This document shows positions 16,382 through 23,884 of a stretch of 57,951 nt of DNA, piece by piece. Below the pieces are notes generated by a model. It did no database searches and was not told the DNA's origin. It was given only the letters and a program-made list of their open reading frames with translations. How positions within the stretch are numbered: position 1 is the first letter of the stretch; each line of letters starts with the position of its first letter. Made by a program: the position numbers and the translations under genes. The stretch is taken from assembly GCA_964524145.1 (NCBI GenBank), contig CAZGCA010000030.1, forward strand, positions 1 to 57,951, read 5' to 3'. The stretch is from CAZGCA01 sp964524145. GTDB lineage: Bacteria; Hydrogenedentota; CAZGCA01.

Positions 16382-16810
16382 TCAATCATCGCGACGTCTC
16401 TGCTCGGGCGTCTTGGTAAACGCCACGACCTTCTTGAACCCGCACCGTCTGGTGATGTCCATTACCGCGATGATGCGGCCGTATTTCGCGTTCTCGTCCG
16501 CCCGAAGAACCACGGAGGTCTGGTTATCCTTTTGCACCGCATCACCCAGCCGCTCCTCGAGCTCGGCAAATGTGACAATCATACCGTCAAGAAACACGTC
16601 GCCCTCTCGCGTAACGGAGATCTCTATCTTTTCGCGCTGAACCGTTTCGGCGCTCTCTGCCTGTGGCAGATCGAGTTTCAGCCCGGGCCGTTCCAGAAAC
16701 GTCGACGTCACCATGAAAAAAATAAGTAGGAGAAACATCACATCTATAAGGGACGTGATGTTGATAACAGGCTGCACACGCCGGTGCTTACCCAGTAACG
16801 ATTCTCTCAT
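16382..16810 (-). CDS. exbD: ExbD/TolR-family biopolymer transport protein
   Basis: About 142 residues. One N-terminal membrane helix follows VINITSLIDVMFLLLIFFMV, carrying the conserved Asp that takes part in proton movement. The periplasmic domain ends in RADENAKYGRIIAVMDITRR and KVVAFTK, as in ExbD/TolR. With ExbB it forms the proton-driven motor that energises TonB. The start at 16810 overlaps the end of exbB by 23 bases; an ATG at 16840 would add ten residues. A second, truncated copy of its 3' end lies at 15147-15246. Confidence 0.9.
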   Translation of the reverse strand: MRESLLGKHRRVQPVINITSLIDVMFLLLIFFMVTSTFLERPGLKLDLPQAESAETVQREKIEISVTREGDVFLDGMIVTFAELEERLGDAVQKDNQTSVVLRADENAKYGRIIAVMDITRRCGFKKVVAFTKTPEQRRRDD

Positions 16811-17441
16811 CGAGCTTCGAGCCCTTTCCACATCCGTCATATATCGATATGATAGCCTCGACAGCGTGCGATTCTATCTCGCCAACCAGATCGTCAACCC
16901 GTTTTGAGAAGTATCCGTGTGCGACAAGCGACGGGATAGCTATGGACAGCCCGGCTATCGTCGTAACGAGCGCTTTCGAGATGCCGGCTGACAACGCCGC
17001 CGCATCGCCTATTCCCTGGGCGGCGATAACGTCAAATACGTTGACCATGCCTATAACTGTTCCCAGGAGGCCGAGCAGCGGGGATATGCCGGCGATTATC
17101 GCAAGGCCGGTCAGTCCGTGTTCCAACGGGGCCAGCTTCCGGCGACCCTCGACGCGCATAAGTTCGAGGTTCTCGGCACGGGGCAGATGGCGGTTCGCCA
17201 ATACCCCAACAATGACACGGGCCAAAGGGCCGCCTTTGGCGTCGCAGAACGACGCGAGCTTCTCGCAATCGGAATCCGACCGGATCTCGCGAAGCTTCTC
17301 GACGACCTCGGCGGGGATGATTCTGCTGCGCCGCAGACTGTAGAACCGTTCGAGCACAATCGCCAACGCCAGCAGAGAACACGCGAAGAGCGGTACCATT
17401 GTCATGCCGCCTTCACGCACCAGGTTTATTGCTGTTTGCAC
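16788..17441 (-). CDS. exbB: ExbB/TolQ/MotA-family proton channel protein
   Basis: 217 residues with three membrane segments: near residues 10-35, around 110-140 in the GLLGTVIGMVNVF region, and about 155-180 in the ALVTTIAGLSIAIPSLVAHGYF region. These are the typical ExbB motifs, including the Thr residues lining the proton path. It works with ExbD and the TonB-like protein encoded just upstream. The GTG start has AGGAGGG about 5 bases upstream; the tonB gene ends 9 bases before. Confidence 0.93.
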   Translation of the reverse strand: MQTAINLVREGGMTMVPLFACSLLALAIVLERFYSLRRSRIIPAEVVEKLREIRSDSDCEKLASFCDAKGGPLARVIVGVLANRHLPRAENLELMRVEGRRKLAPLEHGLTGLAIIAGISPLLGLLGTVIGMVNVFDVIAAQGIGDAAALSAGISKALVTTIAGLSIAIPSLVAHGYFSKRVDDLVGEIESHAVEAIISIYDGCGKGSKLDERIVTG

Positions 17442-17450
17442 GGCACCCTC

Positions 17451-18422
17451 CTACTTGTATTCAAACGTGAAGTGTATATCCAAGACGTTCTCCCGCAGAT
17501 AGTCCGGAACATCCGCGGGCAGTTCCGGAAACGGTGCCGCACCACGCACCGAGTACAGGCACACCATTGCGAAATACTTGTCATCTCCCGGGTCCGCTAT
17601 CTTTGCGTCCGCGAGCGAGCCATCGGGCGCTATCTTAAACTCGATAACGGCTTTCACTCTGCGCGACCCCTTGTAGTCGAGCGTAATCGCAGGCAACCAC
17701 TTCTGACCTATCCGCCGCTTGACCGTCTCGAAATAGGGAACCCATTCGCTTTGATTCGTCGCAAACGATATCTTGCCTTCTCGCTCAGCCCCGGCGTCCT
17801 CGCTGCGCAACGTCCCTGAGACGGGCTCAACTGCGCGTTGTGGTTCCTGTTCCGCTTGAGCGAGAATGATTTCTTCGTCCGCTATCTCCGGCTGGCTCAA
17901 TGGGGGGCTGTCTTCCTGCGCCTCAATGGCTGTGGGCTCTTCCTCGGCCGGTTCCTCCTGCAGTTGTTCCTCTTCGCTTACTTCGCGAACCGCCGAGGTA
18001 GCTGCGACCTGTTGCTCCTCGACTGCGGCTATGACTGTCTTCTCCTCGTCGGCCGCATCATCCCACAAGTCGTTCTCAGATTCGTCCGCGCCCAGCCGCT
18101 TTGTGTCAAGCTCACCTTCCGTTTCCGGCAGATCCTCTTCCGAACCAGCGTCCTCAGTCAAGTCTTGCGCGACACTGTTGTGCTCTCCCAAGAGCGATGT
18201 TTCTCGAGGAACCTCGCCGGTTGCAGCCGGATTGCTTTCCACGAACTCAAGCTCGAGGGGTTGGGATTGCTGCTCGACCTGTGCGCGCCCCGGCTCGATC
18301 CGCACGAGTTCCAGACGCTCGGGAGTCGTTCGATACGTCGGCATGACCGTCAAGACAGCAAGCTGGATAACCGCTGAATAGCCAATCGCGACTGCCAAAG
18401 TCGAATTGTATCTATCTGCCAT
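17451..18422 (-). CDS. TonB-like energy transducer
   Basis: About 323 residues. One N-terminal membrane helix (about 10-30) anchors the protein; then comes a long Glu-rich, low-complexity region that would span the periplasm; the C-terminal 95 residues have the TonB/TolA C-terminal fold pattern (YFETVKRRIGQKWLPA, VKAVIEFKIAPDGSLADAKI, and a final beta strand). The linker is acidic (Glu/Ala/Pro) rather than the Pro-Lys rich kind of E. coli TonB. ATG at 18422 is chosen because it lies 31 bases after nusB; the frame runs back to 18518 inside nusB. It could serve as TolA or TonB; no outer membrane receptor gene is nearby. Confidence 0.8.
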   Translation of the reverse strand: MADRYNSTLAVAIGYSAVIQLAVLTVMPTYRTTPERLELVRIEPGRAQVEQQSQPLELEFVESNPAATGEVPRETSLLGEHNSVAQDLTEDAGSEEDLPETEGELDTKRLGADESENDLWDDAADEEKTVIAAVEEQQVAATSAVREVSEEEQLQEEPAEEEPTAIEAQEDSPPLSQPEIADEEIILAQAEQEPQRAVEPVSGTLRSEDAGAEREGKISFATNQSEWVPYFETVKRRIGQKWLPAITLDYKGSRRVKAVIEFKIAPDGSLADAKIADPGDDKYFAMVCLYSVRGAAPFPELPADVPDYLRENVLDIHFTFEYK

Positions 18423-18453
18423 TCTGTTGTCGGTCCGGGCGGTTTTGGCGGAC

Positions 18454-18897
18454 TCACCCGATGGTTGGTGAAATCGCTCCGTTCTCGAGTGACGTCTTGA
18501 TCCTGTCGAGGACGCCATTGACGAAACTGCCTGCCTTCTCGGTTGCGAACTTCTTTGTCACGTCGACAGCTTCGTCGATCGCGACCTTGGGCGGCACATC
18601 AGGACAATACAGCAACTCGCACGCTGCCAACCGCAGCACACTCCGCTCGACGATACCGAGCCGGTTCAGCGTCCAATGTTCGAGCGCGTCGCTCAATACC
18701 CGGTCTATCTCGTCGCGGTGCGCGGTCGTCTCTGCAATCAGCAGTTCCGCGTAACGGCGCGCGCCAGGTCTTGCAGCATGATGCTCCCAAAACAGGGAGA
18801 TTGCGTCGTGCCAGTCCTCGCGGGTCTGCTCGATCTGGAACAGAAACTGAAGCGCCCGTTCCCGAGCATGTCTGCGTGTGCCGTCCGTTCGTCCCAT
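18454..18897 (-). CDS. nusB: Transcription antitermination factor NusB
   Basis: 147 residues, all alpha-helical, with the N-terminal RRHARERALQFLFQIEQT, then RVLSDALEHWTLNRLGIVERSVLRLAACELLY, and near the end KVAIDEAVDVTKKFATEKAGSFVNGVLDRI: all standard NusB motifs. NusB with NusE binds boxA RNA for rRNA antitermination. It starts only 3 bases after ribH, the common ribH-nusB arrangement. Confidence 0.96.
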   Translation of the reverse strand: MGRTDGTRRHARERALQFLFQIEQTREDWHDAISLFWEHHAARPGARRYAELLIAETTAHRDEIDRVLSDALEHWTLNRLGIVERSVLRLAACELLYCPDVPPKVAIDEAVDVTKKFATEKAGSFVNGVLDRIKTSLENGAISPTIG

Positions 18898-18900
18898 CGG

Positions 18901-19368
18901 TCACGTGATCTGGTCGTACAAGTTTACCATCTCGATCGCGCTGAGAGCCGCATCGGCACCCTTGTTGCCGGCCTTCGTGCCCGCACGCTCGATAGCCTGC
19001 TCGATGGTATCGCAGGTTATGACACCAAACAGAACGGGCACGCCGGTTGTGAGCCCCGTTTGAGCTATGCCTTTCGACACCTCGGCGGCAATATAGTCGA
19101 AATGAGGTGTCGAGCCGCGTATCACCGCGCCCAGGCACACGACGGCGTCGTACTTTCCTGTCTTGGCCATTCTGCTGGCCATGTACGGTATCTCGAACGA
19201 GCCCGGCACCCACACGACTTCTATCTCGTCGTCTTTTACGCCGTGCCTGGTCAGTGCGTCGACTGCGCCGCCCAACAACTTGTTCGTTATGAACTCATTG
19301 AACCGCGACACGACCAACCCGAATCGCTTGCCCTCCGCCACAAGCCGGCCTTGAATAACCTTCGGCAT
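18901..19368 (-). CDS. ribH: 6,7-dimethyl-8-ribityllumazine synthase
   Basis: 155 residues. It condenses 5-amino-6-ribitylamino-uracil with dihydroxybutanone phosphate in riboflavin synthesis. Visible motifs are VVSRFNEFITNKLL near the N terminus, VWVPGSFEIP, and CLGAVIRGSTPHFDYIA with the catalytic His. The ATG at 19368 has AAAGGAG about 9 bases upstream; the frame from 19407 runs back toward ribBA. It lies between ribBA and nusB. Confidence 0.96.
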   Translation of the reverse strand: MPKVIQGRLVAEGKRFGLVVSRFNEFITNKLLGGAVDALTRHGVKDDEIEVVWVPGSFEIPYMASRMAKTGKYDAVVCLGAVIRGSTPHFDYIAAEVSKGIAQTGLTTGVPVLFGVITCDTIEQAIERAGTKAGNKGADAALSAIEMVNLYDQIT

Positions 19369-19399
19369 CACACTTTCTCCTTTCTCCGCCTCACACCTG

Positions 19400-20605
19400 T
19401 TACCCACGTGTCAAGAGATGTCCCAACTTCTCGCGTTTGGTTCGTAGGTACCGTTCATTCATCTCGGTCGGTTCTATCTCGAGCGGTATACGCTCGACAA
19501 TATGGAGCCCGTACCCTTCCAATCCGGCACGTTTCTGTGGGTTGTTGGTCAGCATGCGTATGCTGGTCAATCCCAGATCCGTCAGTATCTGGGCGCCAAT
19601 GCCATAGTCGCGCTGGTCAGGCTTGAACCCCAGATGTTCGTTCGCCTCGACCGTGTCGAGACCGTGGTCTTGAAGCTCGTACGCTCTAATCTTGTTCACC
19701 AACCCTATGCCGCGACCTTCCTGTCGCATGTAGAGCAGAACTCCTTCGCCCTCGTCTGCGATCATTCTGAGCGCCGCGTCAAGCTGGAACCCGCAATCAC
19801 AGCGGCGCGATCCGAATACGTCGCCGGTCAAACACTCGGAGTGAACGCGCACCAGCACGTTGTCCTTGCCCGCCACTTCTCCTTTTACGAGGGCGAGGTG
19901 ATGGTGATCGTCGATATCAGTCTCGTAAACATGGAGCACAAAGTCACCGTATTCCGTCGGCAGACCTGTCGTGACCGTGCAGCCGACCAGCTTCTCCGTA
20001 CGCCGTCTGTACTGGATCAAATCCGCTATGGTAGCGATCACGAGGTTGTGTTCCTTCGCGAATTCCAGAAGCCTGGGCACGCGCGCCATGGTCCCGTCCT
20101 CGTCCATGATTTCGCAGATCACGCCCGCAGGAGTAAGCCCTGCGAGCTGCGCCAAATCCACCGCACCTTCGGTCTGACCGGCCCTGACGAGCACGCCACC
20201 CGTCTTCGCTCTGAGAGGAAAGACGTGGCCCGGACTCACGATGTCCGCCGGCTTTGTATCCTCCGCCACGGCAACCTGGATGGTGCGCGCCCGGTCTGCC
20301 GCCGAAATCCCCGTCGTGACTCCACACGCGGCCTCTATCGACACCGTGAACGCGGTCCCAAACCGCGACTTGTTGTCCTCGACCATCGACGCGAGGTTCA
20401 GCTTCGCGATCATCGATTCATCCATCGGCAGGCAAATGAGCCCCCGCCCATACTTCGCCATGAAGTTTATGGCTTCGGGCGTTACCTTATCCGCTGCCAT
20501 CGTCAAATCGCCCTCGTTCTCACGGTCTTCGTCGTCGACCAGGATGATCATCCTGCCCGCGCGTATTTCCTCGATGGCTTCCGGTATTGTGTTGAACTGT
20601 CTCAT
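19400..20605 (-). CDS. ribBA: Bifunctional 3,4-dihydroxy-2-butanone-4-phosphate synthase/GTP cyclohydrolase II
   Basis: 401 residues. The RibB half (about 1-200) has ILVDDEDRENEGDL and GVICEIMDEDGTMARVP. The RibA half (about 205-401) has the zinc site HSECLTGDVFGSRRCDCG and RQEGRGIGLVNKI, with AYELQDHGLDTVEAN. It supplies both precursor branches of riboflavin. At the RibB motif usually written GHTEA, this protein reads AGQTEG, with Gln in place of the metal-ligand His; I believe similar variants occur in other RibBA proteins but cannot check. The ATG at 20605 is 9 bases after AGGAG. Confidence 0.95.
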   Translation of the reverse strand: MRQFNTIPEAIEEIRAGRMIILVDDEDRENEGDLTMAADKVTPEAINFMAKYGRGLICLPMDESMIAKLNLASMVEDNKSRFGTAFTVSIEAACGVTTGISAADRARTIQVAVAEDTKPADIVSPGHVFPLRAKTGGVLVRAGQTEGAVDLAQLAGLTPAGVICEIMDEDGTMARVPRLLEFAKEHNLVIATIADLIQYRRRTEKLVGCTVTTGLPTEYGDFVLHVYETDIDDHHHLALVKGEVAGKDNVLVRVHSECLTGDVFGSRRCDCGFQLDAALRMIADEGEGVLLYMRQEGRGIGLVNKIRAYELQDHGLDTVEANEHLGFKPDQRDYGIGAQILTDLGLTSIRMLTNNPQKRAGLEGYGLHIVERIPLEIEPTEMNERYLRTKREKLGHLLTRG

Positions 20606-20636
20606 ACTACTCACCTCCTCGGCTCGTTTGATTGTA

Positions 20637-21278
20637 TCAGGTAAATCCGGCCCGTTTCAGATCCTCTTCAGTCAACCCCTCTTTCTTCTGCGTCTGCTCG
20701 AGGTAGCGCACCACCTGTTTTGCGAGTAAGTCGAATTCGAGGTTGACCTGTGACCCAACTGGTTTCGCACCCATTGTTGTGGCCCGCAACGTTTCCGGGA
20801 TGATCCAGACCGTGAATGTGTTCGCCGCAATCTCGACGACGGTAAGGCTGATCCCGTCAACGGCGACCGAGCCTTTCGGAACGAGATATCTCGGGAACGC
20901 CTCAGGTATTCGAACACCGATCACAGCGAACTCGGCCTGTGACTGCGTCTCGACAAGCGTTCCGACACAATCGACGTGACCAAGAACGAAGTGTCCGCCG
21001 AGCCTGTCGCCTACAGCAAGAGCCCGCTCGAGGTTAACCCTCGAGCCTGTGGTCAGCGCGCCAAGCGTTGTCTTTGCAAGCGTTTCAGGGCTAAGGTCGG
21101 CGCCGAAGACGTCTCTCTCAATGGTGCGCACCGTGAGACAGGCGCCATCAACTGCTATCGAATCCCCGATGCTGCTTCCCCCGACAACAATCGGGGCCTC
21201 AATGACGAGCTCCGCCCCGGTACCCGATCGCCGGAGCCACTTGACGGTGCCAATCGCTTCAATTATCCCGGTAAACAT
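20637..21278 (-). CDS. ribE: Riboflavin synthase alpha subunit
   Basis: 213 residues with two tandem lumazine-binding barrels. It begins with the hallmark MFTGIIEAIGTV, which fixes the start at 21278, and has the repeated pattern GDSIAVDGACLTV (first barrel) and GSVAVDGISLTVVEI (second barrel), plus GGHFVLGHVDCVG. It dismutates two lumazines to riboflavin. It overlaps the end of ribD by 20 bases. Confidence 0.96.
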   Translation of the reverse strand: MFTGIIEAIGTVKWLRRSGTGAELVIEAPIVVGGSSIGDSIAVDGACLTVRTIERDVFGADLSPETLAKTTLGALTTGSRVNLERALAVGDRLGGHFVLGHVDCVGTLVETQSQAEFAVIGVRIPEAFPRYLVPKGSVAVDGISLTVVEIAANTFTVWIIPETLRATTMGAKPVGSQVNLEFDLLAKQVVRYLEQTQKKEGLTEEDLKRAGFT

Positions 21279-22371
21279 CTCTTGCATATCCTTGAATGAG
21301 CACGTCGTCGCCGACACGTTCAACCTCGCACTCGGACAACCGCAACGCGTCGGCCATGTCCGTAACGCCTGTTCCTGAGATCGGCGGGAGTGCATCTTCG
21401 CCACCGACTATCTTCGGAGCGACGAAAAAGACGTACTTGTCCACAATCCGGCTCTCGAAAGCAGCTGCGTTCACCTCTGCGCCGCCTTCGATGAGCAAGC
21501 TGGTTACACCAAGTTTGCCCAGTCTCACCATAAGCTGGCTTATATCAATGACGCCGTCCTGTCCCGGCACCTCGATTATCTCGGCACCGGCAGCACGTAG
21601 AGCGTCCACTTTCCCGGCGTCGGCATCGTCGCTGACGACTATCCACGTCGGTGCGGCCGACTCGATTGTCAACACGCGCGCGTCCGGGTTCGTCAGAGCT
21701 TTCCCATCGAGTACGATTCGGATCGCGTCGCGTCCGTCTTCTTGAGGAAGCCGGGTGGTCAGGCTGGGATCGTCACGGTCGATCGTGCGGCGGCCAACCA
21801 TCACCGCGTCAACAGCATCGCGGAGCTTGTGTACCCGCAACCGCGCTTGCTCTCCCGTCACCCACTTCGAGTCGCCGTTCGAGGTCGTTATCTTCCCGTC
21901 AAGGGTCATCGCGCACTTCAAATAGACAAACGGTCGGCGCGTGATGATGTATTTCGCGAACACCTCGTTCAACCGTTTCGCTGCCGGTTCCAGAACGCCC
22001 GTCACCACTTCGATACCGGCCCGGCGGAGTATCTCGTGGCCGCGACCACGTACCGCCGGGTTCGGGTCTTCCATCGCAGAGACCACACGGGCAATTCCTG
22101 CAGCCATGACGGCTTCCGTACAGGGTGGCGTGCGTCCTTGGACGCAGCATGGTTCGAGGTTCACATAGAGGGTGGCGCCGCGAGCGTCCTCTCCCGCAGC
22201 ACGCAACGCAACAACCTCGGCATGGTCTGTGCCGGCCCGACCATGAAACCCTTCACCCGCGACACTGCCGTCTTTGACAACAACAGCGCCGACCATCGGG
22301 TTTGGGCTGGTTCTTCCCCGCGCCTTCTCGGCAAGCTCGAGCGCGCGGCTCATATACAGCTCGTCAGACAT
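21259..22371 (-). CDS. ribD: Bifunctional diaminohydroxyphosphoribosylaminopyrimidine deaminase/reductase
   Basis: 370 residues. The deaminase half has the zinc motif DHAEVVALRAAG and PCCVQGRTPPCTEAV. The reductase half begins near residue 150 with RPFVYLKCAMTLDGKI and has SLLIEGGAEVNAAAF. It carries out the second and third steps of riboflavin synthesis. It is the first gene of the rib operon. Its ATG lies 7 bases after a hairpin that is part of the FMN riboswitch, and no ordinary Shine-Dalgarno sequence is seen. Confidence 0.96.
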   Translation of the reverse strand: MSDELYMSRALELAEKARGRTSPNPMVGAVVVKDGSVAGEGFHGRAGTDHAEVVALRAAGEDARGATLYVNLEPCCVQGRTPPCTEAVMAAGIARVVSAMEDPNPAVRGRGHEILRRAGIEVVTGVLEPAAKRLNEVFAKYIITRRPFVYLKCAMTLDGKITTSNGDSKWVTGEQARLRVHKLRDAVDAVMVGRRTIDRDDPSLTTRLPQEDGRDAIRIVLDGKALTNPDARVLTIESAAPTWIVVSDDADAGKVDALRAAGAEIIEVPGQDGVIDISQLMVRLGKLGVTSLLIEGGAEVNAAAFESRIVDKYVFFVAPKIVGGEDALPPISGTGVTDMADALRLSECEVERVGDDVLIQGYARDVYRDN

Positions 22372-22378
22372 AACAAAT

Positions 22379-22399
22379 CCCGAAGCAACAACCTTCGGG
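22379..22399 (-). promoter_or_regulatory. Expression-platform hairpin next to the ribD start
   Basis: On the minus strand CCCGAAG, a 7-base loop and CTTCGGG form a perfect 7-bp hairpin that ends 7 bases before the ribD ATG. Its 5' arm is part of GTCCCGAAG (22401-22393), which can instead pair over 9 bases with CTTCGGGAC of the aptamer (22552-22544). The two pairings exclude each other. Confidence 0.65.
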
Positions 22400-22420
22400 A
22401 CTGGTGCCCTTGCCGGGCCG

Positions 22421-22558
22421 ACAAAACTTCTCTCATCCGGACTATCACCGTCGGCTCTGGAATCACACCAGATCTGCCCAACCTCAAGGCCGGGCTCACG
22501 GGCTTCCCTTCAGCGGGTCACCGTCGGTCAGGAATTTCACCCTGTCCCGAAGCTTTGT
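22421..22558 (-). ncRNA. FMN riboswitch (RFN element)
   Basis: The minus strand reads GGGACAGGGTGAAATTCC, GACCGACGGTGA, GAAGGGAAGCCCGTGAGC, GATCTGGTGTGATTCCAG, AGCCGACGGTGATAGTC and CGGATGAGAGAAG in order: the conserved core of the FMN aptamer. P1 is closed by ACAAAGCTTC (22558-22549) and GAAGTTTTGT (22430-22421), ten pairs with one G-T. FMN binding should lower expression of the rib genes. Confidence 0.95.
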
Positions 22559-22571
22559 TCTTCTTACTGGC

Positions 22572-22600
22572 ATTCTACCACTGGAAGCGTACGCTGTCAA
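22572..22600 (-). promoter_or_regulatory. Promoter of the rib operon
   Basis: On the minus strand TTGACA (22600-22595), a 17-base spacer and TAGAAT (22577-22572) match at 11 of 12 positions. Transcription would begin near 22565, just before helix P1 of the riboswitch. Confidence 0.8.
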
Positions 22601-22635
22601 GTGCTGAAAGAGCCGAAATGCCGGCGGGACGGTTT

Positions 22636-22665
22636 TGCTATCATGACCGAGGTCATGGTACCATG
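22636..22665 (+). promoter_or_regulatory. Extended -10 and overlapping palindromes before the PHP gene
   Basis: TG-C-TATCAT at 22636-22644 is an extended -10 element without a good -35. It overlaps two palindromes: CATGACC-GA-GGTCATG at 22642-22657 and CATGGTACCATG at 22654-22665, which share CATG. This could be an operator for a dimeric repressor. Confidence 0.45.
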
Positions 22666-22740
22666 AAGCGCCAGCATTCGTACCGGAGGTTCGAGCCCGG
22701 TACGGCCCGTTATGAACACTCGCTATGGAAGGATACGCAT

Positions 22741-23583
22741 TTGGCTGACCGATATGTTGATTTGCATGTTCATACCAGTTTCTCAGACAGCAATTTCTCA
22801 CCCGAGCAGGTGGCGGAGTTCGCCGCAAAATGTGATCTCTCTGCTATCGCAATCACCGACCACGATGAGATCGGCGGGATCGAACCCGCGACGCAGGCCG
22901 GCCGCGCATTAGGTCTCGAAGTGGTACCCGGGGTGGAGTTTTCGTGCAAGCTCGACCAGTCGGAGATACATATAGTCGGGCTCGAGATCGATCACACCCA
23001 TCCGCGGATCGCGGATGCCGCGAAAGAACTGAAGGAAAACAGAGTCAGACGGGCGAAGACCATGGTCGATAAGCTCGCGGAACTGGGTATGCCGCTCGAC
23101 TTCGACGAGCTTCTGGTTGATGCGTCTCCCGGCTCGGTGGGTCGCCCCCACATCGCGCGTGCTTTGTTTGCCAACGGCTACGTCGAGACTTTCAAAGACG
23201 CGTTTCGACTCTACATAAGCCGGGAGAAGCCGGGATATGCACCGCGGATTTCACTGGCACCCGCGGACGCGATTCGCCGAGTAATAGACTCGGGCGGTGT
23301 GGCCATCTTGGGCCATCCGGCATTGAGCAAGTGCGACAGGGACGCAATCGACCGCCTCGTAGCCATGGGGATCGAAGGGCTCGAAGCGTACCACAGCGAG
23401 CATACGGAAGAGGAATCCGAGAAGATCGTTCAACTCGCTCACGAATTGGGGTTGATCGTCACAGGAGGGTCCGACTGCCACGGTCCCGGGGCTAAGAACG
23501 GGCCGCTCATGGGTAAGCTAAAGGTCCCCTATCATTTGCTCGAAAACCTCCGGGAATACCGAGCCGCCCGCACCACCAACTAA
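22741..23583 (+). CDS. PHP-domain metal-dependent phosphoesterase
   Basis: 280 residues. The PHP metal-binding motifs are clear: DLHVHTSFSD at the N terminus, AITDHDEIGG, PGVEFSC, IHIVGLEID, ILGHPA and GGSDCHG. This set matches the RNase AM/YciV type, which acts on 3',5'-phosphorylated nucleotides or short RNA ends. The TTG at 22741 is chosen for GGAAGGA about 7 bases upstream and because the conserved fold starts at residue 3. An in-frame ATG at 22663, inside a palindrome, would add 26 unconserved residues. It is divergent from the rib operon. Confidence 0.85.
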   Translation: MADRYVDLHVHTSFSDSNFSPEQVAEFAAKCDLSAIAITDHDEIGGIEPATQAGRALGLEVVPGVEFSCKLDQSEIHIVGLEIDHTHPRIADAAKELKENRVRRAKTMVDKLAELGMPLDFDELLVDASPGSVGRPHIARALFANGYVETFKDAFRLYISREKPGYAPRISLAPADAIRRVIDSGGVAILGHPALSKCDRDAIDRLVAMGIEGLEAYHSEHTEEESEKIVQLAHELGLIVTGGSDCHGPGAKNGPLMGKLKVPYHLLENLREYRAARTTN

Positions 23584-23884
23584 CAGATCACAGGCGTTGC
23601 CCGGAAGACTGTTACGACGGCGATCTCGTGGGGAAACCGAACCTTCACCTCTGGTATTGCAGTAGCGGGGCGGAGTGTCTATTCCGGAAGACACACCTCG
23701 CCCGTCCTGGATGTTTCGATTACGATTACGAGCATGAGCACGAGCACGGCGAGCGCCTATACCGGGAGAGTGGGGGACGTATCGGAAACATGCACGTTGC
23801 TGTCTGCATCGTCGTGTCGTATAATAGTGTCAGCGCGATACTTGCTGGAACTCGTTTGAGATATACCTTACGGAGGACGAGATT
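23584..23884. other. Intergenic region with degenerate hexamer repeat
   Basis: No credible gene is seen. At 23717-23752 there are six degenerate hexamers (CGATTA, CGATTA, CGAGCA, TGAGCA, CGAGCA, CGGCGA). A promoter for the next gene lies at 23797-23825. Confidence 0.5.
23797..23825 (+). promoter_or_regulatory. Promoter of the M42 peptidase gene
   Basis: TTGCTG at 23797-23802, a 17-base spacer and TATAAT at 23820-23825. The perfect -10 compensates for a partial -35. The leader would be about 53 bases. Confidence 0.6.

Noticed and set aside
21742..22740. Upstream extension of the PHP frame through the riboswitch
   Set aside because: The text is antisense to ribD and the FMN riboswitch; the PHP fold begins at 22747.
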